Assembly (NCBI GenBank): GCA_021234155.1 | Contig: JAJEKV010000016.1 | Coordinates: 3,743,896-3,807,895, forward strand | Source of the DNA: Isoetes taiwanensis | Lineage: Eukaryota; Streptophyta; Lycopodiopsida; Isoetales; Isoetaceae | DNA: 64,000 nucleotides | Reading direction: 5' to 3' | Shown: positions 44,131 through 55,520 of the stretch, in pieces | Numbering within the stretch: the first letter of the stretch is position 1 | Layout of the letters: each line of letters begins with the position of its first letter | Made by a program: the position numbers and the translations under genes | The notes under the pieces: generated by a model | What the model was told of the DNA's origin: nothing | The model's input: only the letters and a program-made list of their open reading frames with translations | Database searches by the model: none

Positions 44131-46609
44131 TAACTAGCAAAAGGCACACCAGAAGGCTTTAGCAAGGTAAGGCTTAGTAGCAAGTTGAGGGTACACATAT
44201 AAACAAGATAATAATATAATATCAAGCAATAAGCTTTAGAAATTGTGAGTATCAATATTTTATGAAAGAATTTTAGATTGTGATTAGTTATCTTAGTGAG
44301 ACAAGGTACCTAATAGTTGTTACATATTAGCATTATTAGCATATGCTTGGATATTATTATTTGAATATTGTTGATGGTTTGTTCTATCTATCTATGATAT
44401 TCTTTAATTTTGGACTGCATTTGAAATATCTCAAGTATAAAGTTATTTCCAGACCAAATTTGTTAGGAGTTTAGGATCGGGGTTATTAGATAGTGGTGTT
44501 TGGCATAGTGCTTTTTGTATATTGAAGATTAACTTTGCATTTTGTGCTTTTTCCTTCGTGTTTGATCTAAGGAAGCAATATTTCTTGGTTTAATAATATA
44601 TGCACTGGCCTTCAATATCCTTTTCAAAATGAACGAAATTAATTGTTCTAAAAGCTAAGCAAGGAGAACAGAACTTACAATCCTTTCATAAGCATAAGGA
44701 TGGCTAGTAAAGACAATGCCCACTAGTAAAGACGGTCAAATTGTAAGCCATTGGCTCCCCTTCCATATAGTGGTAATTATTACTATTGTACCATGCGACA
44801 TGTATGAGTACTATCAACCATTTGTTTTTCTCCTGTATAAATCTATTAGGATACATGCATGGATGGTGCCGTTGGGATTTGTGTAACAAATTTGTGCTTT
44901 CAAAGAAAATGCTACACAGGAACTTTTACTTACCAAAAGCAGAATATGATGATAGTATGATAACATGTGCTGATGCTCTATGGAGTATGGATTGAATACC
45001 AAAGAGGTGATGTACTCCCTGAATCATTACATAGGGTGTGATATATGTGCATATATGGTTTGAATGGAATTGTTTCTCCTTGATTGAATGGACACATCAA
45101 ACATGTCTCTGAGAAGGTACCTCAAATATCTACTTACAATATCAAGCCGATAATCAAGTTCATGATTACCAGTAGTCCACAATCAAGATTGATAAGCTGC
45201 ACTGCACTTGATTCAATAAATTGTCCCCATGTGTCATATAAGAAATTTCTGGATATCTGTACTAGGCTTTGGGTGATGAGATGGAAGAAATACATGGGCT
45301 ATAAATTAGCTTACCCAACTGAACCGCCACCAACCTCGACCACGGCTATTATTGCAATGCAGCCTATTCAAGTTGTTCAAGAGGTAATTCATAATTTCCC
45401 CTCCGAGATCATATGGAATGGCCCTTTTATGGTCATATGGCATGAATAGTGCCTCGCAAAGCATTGGCTAAATTTTAAAAAGATAAACAACCTAAACAAA
45501 GATCCTATTATCCAAAATCGGTTGAGATAGCTATTATTAGTCCTTGGATAGGCAATTCCCAAGTCACTCTTAAAGAACGACTACTTATAGTGTTTTATCG
45601 GGGAGTTCATTGAATGGGGCAGTCCTATAGTTGCCATACGAAAGGAATGCATGGTCTGGCTCATCCCAGAACCTCTTACAAGGCACCCACAATGTGGCAT
45701 AAAGTAATGATCTAAGGAAACCATTCCTCGGATCGCCAATAGTGACAATTAGACCTGCTAAGTGCCTCAAGAGTTGATGGTTCTCACAAGCGATTGTACG
45801 TGGAAGGGCACCTATATGGCATAATCCTATTTCCTTCATGTTCTTTCAAGTATAGACAAAACAATATTCTCTAAAAGGACCAGCTTTAGTTCAATTATCC
45901 ATTACAATAGTATATTAATCATATAACCATGCTTTTCGAATCTTACGGCTTGTCATATACCCGCATTCCGAATGAACGTTCACCCAAAGATGAGGTCGAA
46001 ATGACTTCGCAATTTGTTGTAAGATTCTCACTTGGGGTTCACTGAATGGTTCTCGTTCGGATTTTCTTCATTGGGATCATAATCCCAAAAAAACCTTCAC
46101 ATCATTCAAAACCTTGCATGCTCACAAGTTGTAACAAGACACATGCTGCATTGAGTGCCAAGCTAGCAAACGAAGAAGATGATGCTTTGTCAACAATATT
46201 TCACAGTTTTACCTTTTCCAACAGTATTAAATTATGCAGAAACGAATGAACAAATATGCAGCAGAGTCTCCTCATTTTCCTAAAGCCAGGTTAGCAAATT
46301 CCTTTCCAGTTTTGCTCTCTAGTTTAGCCCTTGTTTCCAGTGATAAATTTACGAGGCTTACAATCTTTATACTTCCAAGAAGTTTTCGTTTTGACCAAGT
46401 AGCTTCCTACAAGGAGCGATGATATGGGTGGCATACTGACATGATGCGCATGCAGACCCTTCATGCTTTGCCTTTGGTTCGCTTGTTTAGAGCGTAATGG
46501 ATGGAAATAAAGTTTAAAATCATATAGTTCCATGTGCATAAACATGGAAGATTCAAAAGTTTAAAAGGACTAGGTATGTTTTACTTAAGTACTGTGAATT
46601 TGCAAATCT
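44131..46609. other. Spacer with no recognised gene
   Basis: Mostly AT-rich. It holds two unexplained ORFs: 45084-45449 (+, 121 aa) and 45585-45839 (-, 84 aa). Neither matches a family I know. Confidence 0.5.
45585..45839 (-). pseudogene. Unrecognised 84-aa ORF, protein-like
   Basis: Starts MKEIGLCHIGALPRTIACEN and continues with LLRHLAGLIVTIGDPRNGF and KRFWDEPDHAFLSYGNY. The composition (Trp, Pro, His, balanced charge) looks like real protein rather than chance, but there is no family match, and no splice sites were established. It may be a decayed transposon or host exon. Confidence 0.25.
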
Positions 46610-47176
46610 TTCCTAGTGTTCCTCTATCTCGTGAAGATGTTGGATCCCATGATCCCAATAGAGGATCGTCTCCATTCTGAAAAACCGCTCACCAAATTTG
46701 CATTCCCCTTCCAACAAGAAAGTTACTTTGATTGTCTCCAAATCTACTAAGTCTCCACGGTTTACGAGATGATTCAAAAAACAAAACGAAAAAAACAACA
46801 TAAAGCGTCTATAAGTTCATCATGCACATGCATGGTGATCGTGGACGACATATCAAATTTCATGGTACAACAGACAACATACCGTCGGGTTTTAGGTCTC
46901 CCTCAACCTGTAAAATTAAGAAGCACAATATCGATTCTTCCATACACCGAAGAGCTCAAAACAAAGTTAAAAGTAAAACAAACCTTCATGCCGATCGAAA
47001 GACGAAAGATCTCGAAAATCGCAAGGATAAGGGGATTCGAGCCAAAACAAGTCCGGATTAAGCCTCTGTTTGATCCTAGACATAAAGAGCGTCGCTCTGC
47101 AGAGCTCATTGGGGTTGAAAGTATTATTTCTATACAGGCCTCCGGAACAAAAATGGCGAGATGCAGACACCTCCAT
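46610..47176 (-). pseudogene. CBM20 starch-binding-domain gene fragment
   Basis: An ATG at 47176 opens a 65-codon exon beginning MEVSASRHFCSGGLYRNNTF, Ser/Arg/Asn-rich as in plastid transit peptides, followed by a donor-like GTTTGT at about 46983. Downstream on the same strand, 46770-46610 encodes LETIKVTFLLEGECKFGERF and, one base out of frame, GDDPLLGSWDP, the signature of a CBM20 carbohydrate-binding domain as in plant starch-binding proteins. The domain ends abruptly after this motif and the frame is broken. It appears to be a 5' fragment of a host gene. Confidence 0.55.
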
Positions 47177-47599
47177 TTAGCTGAGCGATGCAATAGAGCC
47201 TAGAAGATGGAAAGACTAAATACAAAAACTCTTCTAACTCAAGAAATTTGCATGCATTCAGACAGGGAGGCCTGAATAGCTAAAAAAGGGTGAGCTTAGC
47301 GGAGAAAAACCCAACAATTGTCATGCATTTGGAAGCTTGGACGGAACTGGAATAGTTAAAATAAACAAGGCAGAGCTCGAAAGGAGGCTTGAAAAAAAGA
47401 AAAGGAAGTTACTCTGTGACCATTTCTATCTCCGTGCCCATTTTTGGCAGATTTTCTAATTTCCCTGGCCTTAGATTTGCAAAAGCCAAGATCTGATGGT
47501 GCAAAATAAGCCACATTAGATTTTGATGACATAGAAATTACACGTGGATAGGCTAGAATTGCAAGAAAGGCTGTAGGCCCGGTAGGGCTGGTGTGCTAA

Positions 47600-48257
47600 A
47601 AAAAAAGCTTGACCTAGAGTCTAAAGTGAGAATCAATGTTCCAACTTTTGTTGATTGTCAACAATGATCAAACACCAATGCATCTAGTGGAGATACCTGA
47701 AACGGACTCTATCTCGGACATTGAACAGGCTGTACAGTTTTTCAAAGACACTATGCACATTTAGCAATCAAGTATCGATACAGCTCGAAGAGTTGGGGCC
47801 CAGAGACCGGATCGACCTCGCCATATTGTTGTGTAGTTTACTGCCTCTCATGACAGACTATATGTCCTTTGACATGGCAGCCATCTGAAGAATACTGATT
47901 TCTCTATCCAGGAAGATCTCTCCCTGATACAGCTAACCAGACGACAAGAAGAGTTGTGCAGAATACAGAAAGCTAGGCTGCAAAAAAAGCGGGCAGTATA
48001 TAGAGGAGGCACAACTATCATTTGCGAACAGTGGCCTCAGAATCCCTGGTTGGGAAATTCATAGCGCCTCCAACCTCGATGTTTCTTTGTTGTTTCTTAT
48101 GTTCCTTTTTTCCTTGTATTGGTGTTCATCCCCGTGTTGTGATTTTTTATGGGGCATAGTCCCTGAGTTCTGTTGGGGCTCAAGCCCTCTTTTTCTGTTT
48201 TGGTCCCATAACTTATTGGGTTCCCGTGGACGTTAAAAACTCTTATCTTATCTTATA
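47600..48257 (+). mobile_element. ORF1-only LINE relic with (TCTTA)n tail
   Basis: Open segments read SIDTARRVGAQRPDRPRHIV then FTASHDRLYVL and, in frame after a small break, NTDFSIQEDLSLIQLTRRQE and ARLQKKRAVYRGGTTII. This resembles the C-terminal RNA-binding part of LINE ORF1 proteins. A stop near 48062 is followed directly by a short 3' UTR with a GGTCCCATAAC block and TCTTA repeats (48240-48257). That block resembles the 3' end of the LINEs at 7193-8354 and 49260-50413. No RT is present. Confidence 0.55.
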
Positions 48258-48489
48258 AGCAAGCAAATAGATCCTTTTTCTACACCTGATAATCTTAGCC
48301 ATCATACATGTGTTGGGATGACTCAAGTTGGTGACCCCCTTATTTCAATCAAAAGGGATGAATTCAACTTTTTTGACATGATATTGTTTTACAAAATGAA
48401 AGATTTAAATAATGAAGTTTAGACATTTACACCTTGAATTTATGCCAATAACCAACGCATGGTTCAATAAAAAAGGAACAATTTGTTAC

Positions 48490-49130
48490 AGGTGCTCCCA
48501 AGGGTGTAGCTAGAATCGGACCCTTGACGGACGTCCATGAGCATGGGGGTACTGTTAGTTGCAATTGCCGGGCAGTTGTGATTATTGGGCCATGTTGACT
48601 GTAATCAGTTTATGGTGACGAGAAGCGGAATAAGTGGCAATAGTTGCTAGCGACGGATAATGGATCGCTAGAGGCACTAATATTATCAAATATTAGTGCG
48701 GAAGGAGCTTGCAAGATCTGTAGACGCGGAAGATCTATATTAATGCGTAGCTAACTAAGTTGAACATTAATATAAAGATATAGAAGTTAGGTATGTTAGA
48801 ATATGGTGGTTATATGGACACGTGGCATTAATGGGTTGGATGGGTTATGAAACCTGTTATAAAGAACAGGTTGAATGAAATCTGTATCAGACCCGGCAGC
48901 CGCCCGGTATCAAAGAAAGAGAGCCAAGGGAACTGCTGAGAGAGGAGAAAATGCCATAATGTTGTGGAAACGGGGAACTATGTCGTGCACCATTTTTCTT
49001 GATTTTTTTGTCTTTTACCACCTCTTTCTGTTCAAACTCGTTTCTTGGCTGAAATAAGGTTCTCTCTTTCAGCCTAATTTGCTATGATCTAAGTGCTGGT
49101 CTTGTAGGGACTAGCTCTCTTCATGAATCC
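48490..49130 (+). mobile_element. Ty3/gypsy 3' end and LTR fragment
   Basis: About 60 bp reading GVARIGPLTDVHEHGGT, like the tail of some gypsy polyproteins, ends in GCATGGGGGTAC beside TGTTAGTTGC at 48551, a plausible LTR start. About 580 bp of LTR-like DNA follows, with a TATAAAG-like motif near 48858. A degenerate GGCATCAAGAGC near 49132 resembles a primer-binding site. No second LTR or TSD was found, so this is tentative. Confidence 0.35.
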
Positions 49131-49259
49131 CGGCATCAAGAGCTTCAAATGGATACCAAAAGTTTTACAGACAGAAGGATAGCAGTCTTTTGTGTGATCC
49201 TTCATTTGAACTTTGGGATTGTTTAGTAGTGGGGCAAAATTTTCCTGATACTCTCAACT

Positions 49260-50413
49260 ACCACCCATTGGAATGCGGCTATTAGGTTGCGGGTCACGGC
49301 AGGGTGGAAAGCACTATATGCCATGCAGAACAATAGCCACAAGGCAGAGTTGTATGCCTGGGGTCACCAGTCACATTTTTTTCGGGCCTTGATTGAGCCG
49401 GTCCTTTTGTATGGGGCAGATGTGTGGGGTCCGGTGATATCCTTCAACACCTGGAATGACCTCGAGCAAGTGCAGAAGGCCTTCTTGGCACGGGCCCTGG
49501 GGGTGAAGTCCACAGTTCCGTACCAGATCCTACTCCAGGAGACATGCTTTCTACCCCTTCAACGGGCTGCATTGGAACGCCATATCGTTTACTTCCAAAA
49601 GGTGGTCGCTATGGCTGATACACGCTTGCCCCACCTTGCCTTGGCCACGGCGATGGGTCCCCAACGCCTGAAATCCTGCTGGAAAGACAAGCAAGCTCAG
49701 TGGTTCTCACGCTGGGGTGTGCAGGCAAACAAATGCGTCCAGGTCAGGACAAAGAAAGATCGCGAGGCACTTAAACTATACCTTGATGCTACTTTCCTTC
49801 GCAAGCTCTGGGATGCAGAGGCTCTAACGCATGTTAAGCTGGCACACTATCAGCAGTAAGTCAATTCTAGGCTCACAAGAGGCCCACACCAGTACTTGTA
49901 CACCCAGCTACCCATGAAACGCAGACTTATAGCTTCCATTCGCACGGGGGCACATCGCCTCCGCATTGAAACAGGGCGTTGGGCCCGGGAAGCACGAGAG
50001 CAAAGGCTTTGCCAGTGTTGCCACCAGGGCGCGATTGAGGATGAATGTCATGCCCTCCAGATCTGCCCAGCATTTGCCCATATCCGAGAGCGATATGTTC
50101 GACTACTAGTGCCTGGCCAGCCGTTGCATCAGTTATTGACTACGGCGTCAGTGGGTTTGTTGGGGTCGTACCTCCAAGAGGTTATGGATGCACGGGCTCG
50201 TTTGTGTCCTACGGGACGGTATTAAACTGTCCTATGCAATTGTACAGTGTGTCAGCATGCTTATTACTGCTAAGGTTTTTCCCTCGAAAACCCTTCAGGG
50301 CGGGGGTTTTTTAATCCTGTCAGTAATATGCTTGCTGCTCTCTTTTCGTTTGGGTCCCATAGGCCAATTGGTCTCCGTGGACACTAAAAACCTATTCTAT
50401 TCTATTCTATTCT
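49260..50413 (+). mobile_element. LINE copy 2, 3' end with (TTCTA)n tail
   Basis: This is the best-preserved copy of the family at 7193-8354. A 190-aa frame (49287-49859) contains RVTAGWKALYAMQNNSHKAE, EPVLLYGADVWGPVISFNTW and FLARALGVKSTVPYQILLQE. After a stop, 49896-50225 has TGAHRLRIETGRWAREAREQ, then CQCCHQGAIEDECHALQICP, a C-x2-C ... H-x4-C zinc-finger-like motif. The 3' UTR repeats the CCCTCGAAAACCC/GGGGGTTTT hairpin and GGTCCCATAGGCC block and ends in four TTCTA units (50392-50413). Confidence 0.88.
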
Positions 50414-52149
50414 CTTTACTGCTAAATATACTTTTGCCCCGAGCTCTGTTGAATTTGAGATCGAGATTGTTGATTCTTGGCTGGAAGAATTTGTTGGATC
50501 GAAAAATACTATTGCTTTTCAGGTATCTTTCGAGTTGATTGTGAATGGTATGATTGCAAATTATTTGTAGAAGTTAATATAGAAATTGATTTGGGTTGCA
50601 AATGTCAAAAATTTCACATAAACTCTATAGAATTGCTCTGTTACATCTTGATTGCATTTCGATAGTAAGTATATGTCATCTCAATCACCTCACTTTTTAA
50701 CAGAATTCTCCTGCAATCTTTTTTTCTCATTCTTCTTTCCATCTGATCCTTTGGCTTTCCAATCATAATATTGGTAATATTGCTGGAACTCCTGATTGGA
50801 CTCTCAATGGAAAAGTTGGTTATAAAGTGTCTTCTATTTATAAGTTTCTGCTACTCCCACCATGCCTCCTGAAAATGCTATTTCGAGCCTTTTCCATAAT
50901 ATCTGTAATTCCTATTGTCTGCCTAAACTTGCTTTCTTTATTTGGACTTTAGCTAATAAAAGTGTTCTTAATCTAGTTTCCTATTCTAAGCATCGTGACT
51001 CTTATCTCAATAATGGTGCTTCAATCAATTCGATTTGCCCTCTCAATTGTAACAAGTTAGAGAATATGTAGCATAATAACAGGGGTTTTTTTTTGTGTTT
51101 TTGTACGCTTTTTACAAAGGTTTTCCTAAGATTTTATGGCGTATTCGAATGGATGTACTAATGCGTACATCTAGAGTGCACTATTTCTTAGTCGTTGATT
51201 TAGCTTTTTTTTTCCAATGGTCCAACATCCAAGGGCTCACAACAAAAGCCCTCTTTTTATTTTAGGGGCTGAACATGCAAGCCTCGTGGATAGCATTTCA
51301 GGGCATTCTTGCTAAAAATTAATGTTATTGTGATCAGAGTGGAAACAGATTTGGAGTGGCAGAGGATGATGCGGCCGGATGCTTGCTTCAGCAGTTTGTG
51401 CTACATATTCCAAGTTTCCATGGCATGGTCTGGTGGGTTTCAAGGCAACAGCGAGCGAGACGGCTTGTCTCAGCCGCTTTCCGGGAGGTCAGTTTCATCC
51501 TGAGCTATTTTGTTACAGTGGGGGATTTTGTTGCATATTATTTGATCGACTAGGTGAATGTTAGCTCTTTTGCAATGTCCCTTCTCTTTCTTTCTCATAG
51601 ACCAAAGGCTAATATGGACTCCCTCTTTTCCTTGGAGTGCTTAATTACGGCCTTGTCTAAAATTTTGCTTTCGGAGAGGTCGGTTTCATCCCCGAGCTAT
51701 TTTGTTACAATGGGGGATTTTGAATTCACGGCCTTGTCTAGTGGGCTTCCGGCATCTATCTTCAACCCGGTCGTATGAACTTGTCCCCGCCCGATTGCAC
51801 CATAAATGGAAATCTGTGTTTTTTTTTTCGAGCTATGCCCATGTCAAGAAACGCGAGGCGGAAGATTTTCACAGATGAAATAGTTATTTGCTAGCAATGC
51901 AAATATATTGTGTGTGTTGACAGTGTTTTCCTTGAGCGGTAGGATAAGGAGGATGGTGCCATTCCCTTATGGAAGAATGTTTTTCAAATTACATGTAGTC
52001 TTCCTTCATGGGAAGAAGCTGCAAAGACACAAGAGCTTTTGATCTCGGCATTCATGCATCCACAGTCAAAACAGGGGAGAAATAAACCTAATTTGCCGAT
52101 GGCCCTTTCCTTCTTTGTTTGAACATGTGATCAAGACCGTCGAGAGCTG

Positions 52150-52740
52150 GGCTGAATTGTGTATATGCTTATTCTACCAAGCCCTTTGATTTTTTGGTCT
52201 TATATGGTTGTCTATATTACAAAAGCTTTTAATTCTCTTCAAAATCTTTGGTTGGCTCTCTTGTGTGGCTTGTTTTTATCTTGTGGGCCAACGGTGATTT
52301 ATGTATGTCTCGGAACTTTGGATAGTAATGCGTGTGCACCATATTCAACTTAATAATTTGTAGAATTTTAATTTGCAAGAATTCTTTGAAGAATTGGTGG
52401 CTGCACTAGTGAGCACAGGTATTATTTTAGATATAGACCACGCTATACTTGGACTTCAGATCCCTAGCACAGGATAACTCCATGGGGATTTAATGGAAAA
52501 TATTGCAATTGCTTGCCATGATCAAGGAGATGGAGTCACGATTGCAATGTCCGGGCTGATATCACGGGGAGCTATGTTTAACACTCTAGTTGGTCTTGGC
52601 GTTTCTTTGATCTTTGCAAGCCGGCAAACCTATCCTGCTTTGCATTTTCAGTCCCTCAAGACAACAGCACTGTTCTATACTCTTGGCTTTCTAGTTGCAG
52701 CACTTGTGTGGGCTTTCGTGGTCCTTCCAAAGAAATAGGA
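52150..52740 (+). pseudogene. Cation/calcium exchanger (CCX) C-terminal fragment
   Basis: Exon-like pieces read EELVAALVSTGIIL and DHAILGLQIPSTG, a one-base frameshift in a G run, then GDLMENIAIACHDQGDGVTI and AMFNTLVGLGVSLIF, with TLGFLVAALVWAFVVLPKK at the end. This matches the second conserved repeat and last membrane helices of plant CCX proteins, which exchange K+/Na+ for Ca2+. Homology continues in another frame to about 52850. Upstream, 52150-52350 encodes hydrophobic stretches that may be the preceding helix. The fragment is non-functional and sits inside the 3.3-kb insertion. Confidence 0.7.
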
Positions 52741-53841
52741 TCGCCCGACAAGACTTCTAGGAATTGGCCGAGTTTTTCTTTGTATGGACTCTTTCTTGCT
52801 CTCGTTATGCAAATTGCCATGGGTTACATCTCTCTTACAGGGCTTGTGACGGGGAGTAATTTCACATATGCTTGTAGATGTATGAACTCATTTGAAGCAA
52901 AGAATTTCAGATTCTCCAAAAAAGAATCCTTGTTTGGCATCGAGGGTCAATTTGATCGATATATGCAAGCCCATCGTGTTTTCCACCCGTGTATTGGATC
53001 GGTGATAACATGATGTGTTTTGCCTTGCGTGTCGATTGTTCTTGCTAGCCGCCAATTTAATGGAACGAAGGCGATGGCTCCAAATGCTATATATCCGAAG
53101 TAAGTGTGGCTTTCATTATTGCATTGCGATGGAATAGACGATATTAATTGTATCCTTGTTTGTTCTCTCCTCGAGACATTTCTTATGCGAGGGAATGAAT
53201 CTTCAAACACTCTATTTCCAAATACTCTATTTTGGTGCAATTGTCAAGCCTCGTTATCTTATGTAGCACTATGTTCAACTCATATCATGATGGATGGTTA
53301 AACTCTGGGTTCAAATTCCAGACCAAGTTTACTATGGCTCTAAGCCATCGCTCCATCCAGGAATTTCATGCACATGAATTAGGTGCAAGACTATTTAAAA
53401 ATTGCGGTTGCTCTTAAGTAGCATTGTGATGAAGAGACAAATTATGCTTTTATGCCATTCATATCTGGGATACAATGTTGTGGTGAAGAATCAAATTCTA
53501 TTTTTATACCATTCCTTGTTTCTCAACTTGGTTCTTTACTTTACTCATTCTTCTTGCTCTTTTATTATTATACATCACCGTAGTTTTTTTCTTTTTTTTC
53601 TTTAAATTTACCAAAGACACTAGGTGAATTACGTTTCTCCATGGCATTCAACTCAACCTAGAGGAGGATTCTTGCCATTCACTCAACCTAGAGGAGGATT
53701 CTTGCTATTTTGTTCCATTTCTCTCGCCTCATTTAATAAAGTCTCTCTCATTGTTTCTAACATTAAGTATAGTATAGTTTGTATCATTGTTTCTACATGT
53801 GAAATTCCTTCTTAAGGGCCCGAAGGGCCCAAATTTTTTAA

Positions 53842-54299
53842 TATAGCAATCAACACATAACTATCATTAACATTAATTAATACAAACCATTGCATCCAAC
53901 ACATTTAAAATAAAATCCCCACAAACCCCTTTGGTTTGGGTGCATATTCACCACGGGGGTGGCGTAGGGGCGTGAGCCCCTAAAATCATGTTTTGCACGT
54001 ACAAAATCAATACCATATAGTACATTACCTCAAATCTTATAGTATTTTACAAACTTTGTTATACAGTATACCAAATCCTATACATCCATACCCCACAAAT
54101 GAGGAACTTTGTGTACGGTGTAGATTAAGGAATAAGGGGTGAATATGCCTATCCAACAGCTCTCGATGCCCGGAGTCACCCCCCGTGTGAATATGCACCC
54201 AAACCAAAGGGGGTTTCAGGAGGATTTTAATTTAAATGTGTTGGATGCAATGGTTTGTATTAATTAATGTTAATGATAGTTATGTGTTGATTGCTATAT
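53842..54299. repeat. Foldback MITE-like element
   Basis: Inverted arms of about 125-130 bp start at TATAGCAATCAACACATAAC (left) with the exact inverse at the right end. They include a CCTTTGGTTTGGGTGCATATTC segment. The centre is homologous to the centre of the palindrome at 32440-33035, so this is a repeat family. The TSD is unclear because the flanks are AT-rich. Confidence 0.85.
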
Positions 54300-55520
54300 A
54301 GTTATGTGTTGATTGTTATGTGTTATGACATATCTTCACATGTCCTAAGCTGGGATCCTTTTGGAATTGGTTTCAAAATGTGTTCAATATTCCCAAACTT
54401 ACAGATTTTATTCATTTTCTTATTAATAATGATCCATTCTATAACATTGTCTGTTATATCACTTTTATGGAACATCTGGAAGCAAAGGAACAGATGCCTA
54501 TTTCTTTAATATGGTTGAAATTGCATGTTAAATATGACTTAGAATCTGTTGCAAGCTCTCACAGGAACAAATGCAAAAATTTAGAGAGGGATTATGATGC
54601 CAAATGAAATAACATTGGAGTTTTTCAAGGAATCTATGATTTATTTTTGTTCAATCATTTGATGCACATACGAATTCATAATTTTTCTCTGCTAGACTAC
54701 CTGGTGTTTTATAAATCAAGATTCAATTGGGACTTTGAACCATCTGACTGAAAAGTTTTTTGCAAGTCTCCAATGTCATTTAAATAGATTATTCAGCAGA
54801 TTAACTCTTATGTGGGGAAAACAAGCAGGAATAGGTATTTTTTTAGATCCACCGCCATTCCTAGTAAGGAGAAACAATGGACCTTCATGGAATACTGCAG
54901 TGCAATATATCAAACAGTCGCTCTTTTTTGGTTCATGTTAATGTTCAATCAGCAGATGACAGATGTTCGATTTGAGCAATACAGAGAATGTTATTATTTC
55001 CACAAGGGTAATGCTGATCTATATGCCTCAATGCTCCTTTTATTTGCAACATGTAAGTCAAATCCAGCCAAATGAGCTGAAGTAGCTTGAAGAAGCGATG
55101 GTAACTTTATCATCCATCCAGATGTTTGGGAAGATTTATCTTTCCTAACAAACATATTAGTTCTGAAATCAATAGCTGTCACTTGATCTTCTTGCAGACT
55201 ACTTTTCTACCTTTTTCATTTTTTACTCTTTAGTATCTACAGGATTTTTGTGAAGAGCCAGCTACTATGGCTTTCTGCAGATTGCCTTGGAAATGAAATA
55301 ATTATTACTGCGAAAACTTTGTTGCTCCAATCTTATGTCATTTTCGTGGTTCAGATGGACCTCAATACTTGTAAACCACTGATCTGTATTCCAGTGCTCT
55401 ATAAACTGGATTCTAAGTTTACTCCATGGCTCGTTCTGATCATGGGTAATCTTACTTTTGTACTTAATTTCCTTTAATAATGAATAAAAAATCTCACACC
55501 TTCTCAAAAAAAGAAAAAAA

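Larger units (their letters stand above)
51064..54325 (+). mobile_element. 3.3-kb insertion with captured CCX fragment
   Basis: The boundaries are set by the interrupted LINE zinc finger. The left end begins ATATGTAGCATAATAACAGG, the same sequence that opens the 428-bp units and the 30548 repeat. The right end lies next to a foldback element (53842-54299). TATG occurs at both borders, but a true TSD is unproven. No transposase or helicase was recognised. Carriage of host-gene exons suggests a Helitron-like or other capture-prone element; class unassigned. Confidence 0.6.
50480..55520 (+). mobile_element. Second L1-like LINE fragment, interrupted
   Basis: The left part (50480-51063) includes TPDWTLNGKVGYKVSSIYKF and LPKLAFFIWTLANKSVLNLV before the first Cys of a zf-RVT motif (ICPLNCNKLEN). 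The right part (about 54326-55520) continues with HIFTCPKLGSFWNWF and LLWNIWKQRN, standard for plant L1 C-termini, then ends with a poly(A)-like tail (55506-55520). Between them lies the 3.3-kb insertion. Confidence 0.75.

Noticed and set aside
46769-47203. 144-aa plus-strand ORF
   Set aside because: It is antisense to the CBM20 fragment, which has the recognisable domain and start exon.
53232-53820. Tandem CACTCAACCTAGAGGAGGATT motif near 53640-53710 as a regulatory array
   Set aside because: Only two copies, inside a transposon-derived insertion with no adjacent gene.
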